Shown: positions 6,304-7,337 of the stretch, piece after piece
Layout of the letters: the number at the start of each line of letters is the position of its first letter
How positions within the stretch are numbered: position 1 is the stretch's first letter
Origin: Verrucomicrobiales bacterium
GTDB taxonomy: Bacteria; Verrucomicrobiota; Verrucomicrobiia; Verrucomicrobiales; DEV007
Reading direction: 5' to 3'
DNA length: 7,337 nucleotides
Assembly (NCBI GenBank): GCA_023253615.1
Contig: JALRFZ010000164.1
Span: 1 to 7,337, forward strand
Position numbers and translations under genes: made by a program
The notes under the pieces: generated by a model
What the model was told of the DNA's origin: nothing
Databases searched by the model: none
Seen by the model: only the letters and a program-made list of their open reading frames with translations

Positions 6304-6507
6304 TCACTGGTGATGGCCGCGCTTCGCGGTCAGGAGGGTCTCGATGCGGGCGACCTCGCGGCGCGCCTGGCGGATGCGGGCGGGATTTTCAAGCTGGCCG
6401 GCCTCTTTCTGGACGCGGAGCATGAGGGATTCCTCCTTCAACTCGCGGCGGCGGGCGGCCAGTTCGTCGACACTCAGTTCGCTCAGTTTCTTGCTGGACT
6501 TGGACAT
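6304..6507 (-). CDS. rpmC: 50S ribosomal protein L29
   Basis: Small helical protein near the tunnel exit, part of the docking site with L23 for trigger factor and SRP. It has 67 residues, typical. The two-helix hairpin is visible: [19 protein letters not shown] (5-23) with the first helix running to about 36, then the family motif [20 protein letters not shown] (38-57) and a basic tail ending KRGHHQ. ATG at 6507 is preceded by a strong GAGGAG 8 nt away. It sits between rplP (29 nt) and rpsQ (44 nt), as in nearly all bacteria. Confidence 0.98.
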   Translation of the reverse strand: MSKSSKKLSELSVDELAARRRELKEESLMLRVQKEAGQLENPARIRQARREVARIETLLTAKRGHHQ

Positions 6508-6515
6508 CTGGATGA

Positions 6516-6521
6516 CTCCTC
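6516..6521 (-). promoter_or_regulatory. Shine-Dalgarno of rpmC
   Basis: GAGGAG on the minus strand, 8 nt before the rpmC ATG; the strongest match to the anti-Shine-Dalgarno consensus in the window together with that of rplP. Confidence 0.8.
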
Positions 6522-6536
6522 GAAATTAAGTTGGTA

Positions 6537-6953
6537 TTACTGTTCGGCGCGGCTGACGAAGCGGCAGCGGATCCCGAGCTTGTTGGAAGCGAGGCGGAGA
6601 GCCTCCTTGGCGGCGGACTCCGGCACCCCGGAGATTTCGAACATCATCGTCCCGGGGCGAACCACGGCCACCCAGGCGTCAACCGGACCCTTACCTTTAC
6701 CCATCCGGGTCTCCGGGGGACGTGCGGTGATCGGCTTGTGCGGGAAGATCCGGATCCAGACCTTGCCTTTCCGCTTGAGGTAGCGGTTGATGGAAATACG
6801 GCAGGATTCGATCTGGCGGTTCGTGATCCAACCGCGCCCGAGGCACTGCAGACCGAATTCACCGAAGCTCACCTTGGTACCGCGCGTGGCGTTACCCGCA
6901 CGGCTCCCGCGGTGCGTTTTGCGAAATTTGACTCGTTTGGGGATCAGAGGCAT
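6537..6953 (-). CDS. rplP: 50S ribosomal protein L16
   Basis: Large-subunit protein at the base of the central protuberance, contacting tRNA near the A and P sites and needed for peptidyl-transferase centre maturation. It has 138 residues, normal. Landmarks are [20 protein letters not shown] (1-20), [20 protein letters not shown] (28-47), [13 protein letters not shown] (64-76) and the signature [19 protein letters not shown] (83-101). R83 corresponds to E. coli R81, the residue hydroxylated there by RoxA/YcfD. The ATG at 6953 has AAAGGAGAG just upstream, a strong ribosome site. rpsC ends 46 nt before it and rpmC starts 29 nt after it. Confidence 0.99.
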   Translation of the reverse strand: MPLIPKRVKFRKTHRGSRAGNATRGTKVSFGEFGLQCLGRGWITNRQIESCRISINRYLKRKGKVWIRIFPHKPITARPPETRMGKGKGPVDAWVAVVRPGTMMFEISGVPESAAKEALRLASNKLGIRCRFVSRAEQ

Positions 6954-6958
6954 GACTT

Positions 6959-6967
6959 CTCTCCTTT
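6959..6967 (-). promoter_or_regulatory. Shine-Dalgarno of rplP
   Basis: AAAGGAGAG on the minus strand, with the AGGAG core 7 nt before the rplP ATG. Confidence 0.8.
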
Positions 6968-6999
6968 GAAATTAAATTGCTGTCCGGTTCGGTTGGGGA

Positions 7000-7337
7000 T
7001 CAGGCACCGGCCTGGTCACGACGGGGAGGACGGGGACCACCCTGTCCGCGGGGAGCACCCTCACGGCGGGGGCGCTTGGGGCTTTCACCGGGCACTTCAT
7101 CCTTCTTGGTGATCCAGACCTTGACTCCGATGATCCCCCAGGTCGTCTCGGCCTCGGCGAAACCGTAGTCGATCGGAACCCGGAGAGTCTGCAACGGCAC
7201 CTTGCCCTCGCGGTAGGCCTCGGCACGGGCGATGTCGGCGCCACCGAGGCGGCCGGCGCAGCGGATCCGGATGCCATCCGCACCGAAGTCCATCGCGGTT
7301 TGGATCGCACGCTTCATGGCGCGGCGGAAAGAAACAC
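7000..7337 (-). CDS. rpsC: 30S ribosomal protein S3, C-terminal part, 5' end outside window
   Basis: S3 lines the mRNA entry tunnel of the 30S head and supports ribosomal helicase activity. Only the last 111 codons are visible; they read in from the window edge as [15 protein letters not shown], matching the FRRAMKRA helix of S3. The C-terminal domain follows with [20 protein letters not shown] and the closing signature [18 protein letters not shown]. After that comes a 30-residue low-complexity tail (7000-7092) with 7 Arg, 7 Pro and 6 Gly, ending DQAGA. The methionine in MKRAIQ is internal, not the start. The stop is TGA at 7002-7000, 46 nt before rplP. Upstream S10-operon genes (rplV, rpsS and so on) are expected beyond the edge but are not visible. 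Confidence 0.97.
   Translation of the reverse strand, partial: VSFRRAMKRAIQTAMDFGADGIRIRCAGRLGGADIARAEAYREGKVPLQTLRVPIDYGFAEAETTWGIIGVKVWITKKDEVPGESPKRPRREGAPRGQGGPRPPRRDQAGA

Noticed and set aside
5990..6307. Longer S17 starting at GTG 6307, overlapping the rpmC stop as GTGA
   Set aside because: The added 16 residues are hydrophobic and unlike S17 N-termini; ATG at 6259 gives a normal length. It cannot be fully excluded, because neither start has a Shine-Dalgarno.
1..7337. Mobile elements, CRISPR arrays, defence genes or horizontally acquired insert
   Set aside because: The whole window is filled by conserved, same-strand ribosomal-protein, secY and map genes with short spacers; there is no room or signal for an inserted system.

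Overview
This window is one strand-coherent block of a bacterial ribosomal-protein locus, the end of the S10 operon joined to the spc operon. Everything is transcribed on the minus strand, so the sequence as printed is antisense to all genes. In transcription order, from high to low coordinates, it holds: rpsC (S3, 5' end outside the window), rplP (L16), rpmC (L29), rpsQ (S17), rplN (L14), rplX (L24), rplE (L5), rpsH (S8), rplF (L6), rplR (L18), rpsE (S5), rplO (L15), secY and map (methionine aminopeptidase, 3' end outside the window). Spacers are 10 to 87 nt. No recognisable terminator, promoter, tRNA, mobile element, CRISPR array or gene-free stretch over 300 nt was seen.

The organism is a GC-rich bacterium. 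Two genes of the classical spc order are absent from their usual places: rpsN (S14) between rplE and rpsH, and rpmD (L30) between rpsE and rplO. Chlamydiae show the same two omissions. With the protein sequences, this suggests a member of the PVC superphylum, most likely Verrucomicrobiota. That placement is an inference from memory of gene order and family sequences, not a database result.

The genes work together. Twelve encode ribosomal proteins: S3, S5, S8 and S17 of the small subunit, and L5, L6, L14, L15, L16, L18, L24 and L29 of the large one. SecY is the membrane channel that receives nascent chains. Map removes the initiator methionine as chains emerge. Co-transcription would match ribosome supply with export and N-terminal processing capacity.

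Most of the window is ordinary, highly conserved housekeeping sequence, and I found no new multi-gene system. The points worth a second look are: a possible three-way-junction RNA in the 87-nt rplO-secY spacer, whose outer stem includes the rplO stop codon and has two competing 3' partners; an extra C-terminal membrane segment on SecY; a strongly acidic N-terminal extension on S5; an L24 lacking the usual C-terminal part; the absent rpsN, rpmD and adk; and the fact that only 4 of 13 visible gene starts have a clear Shine-Dalgarno sequence.
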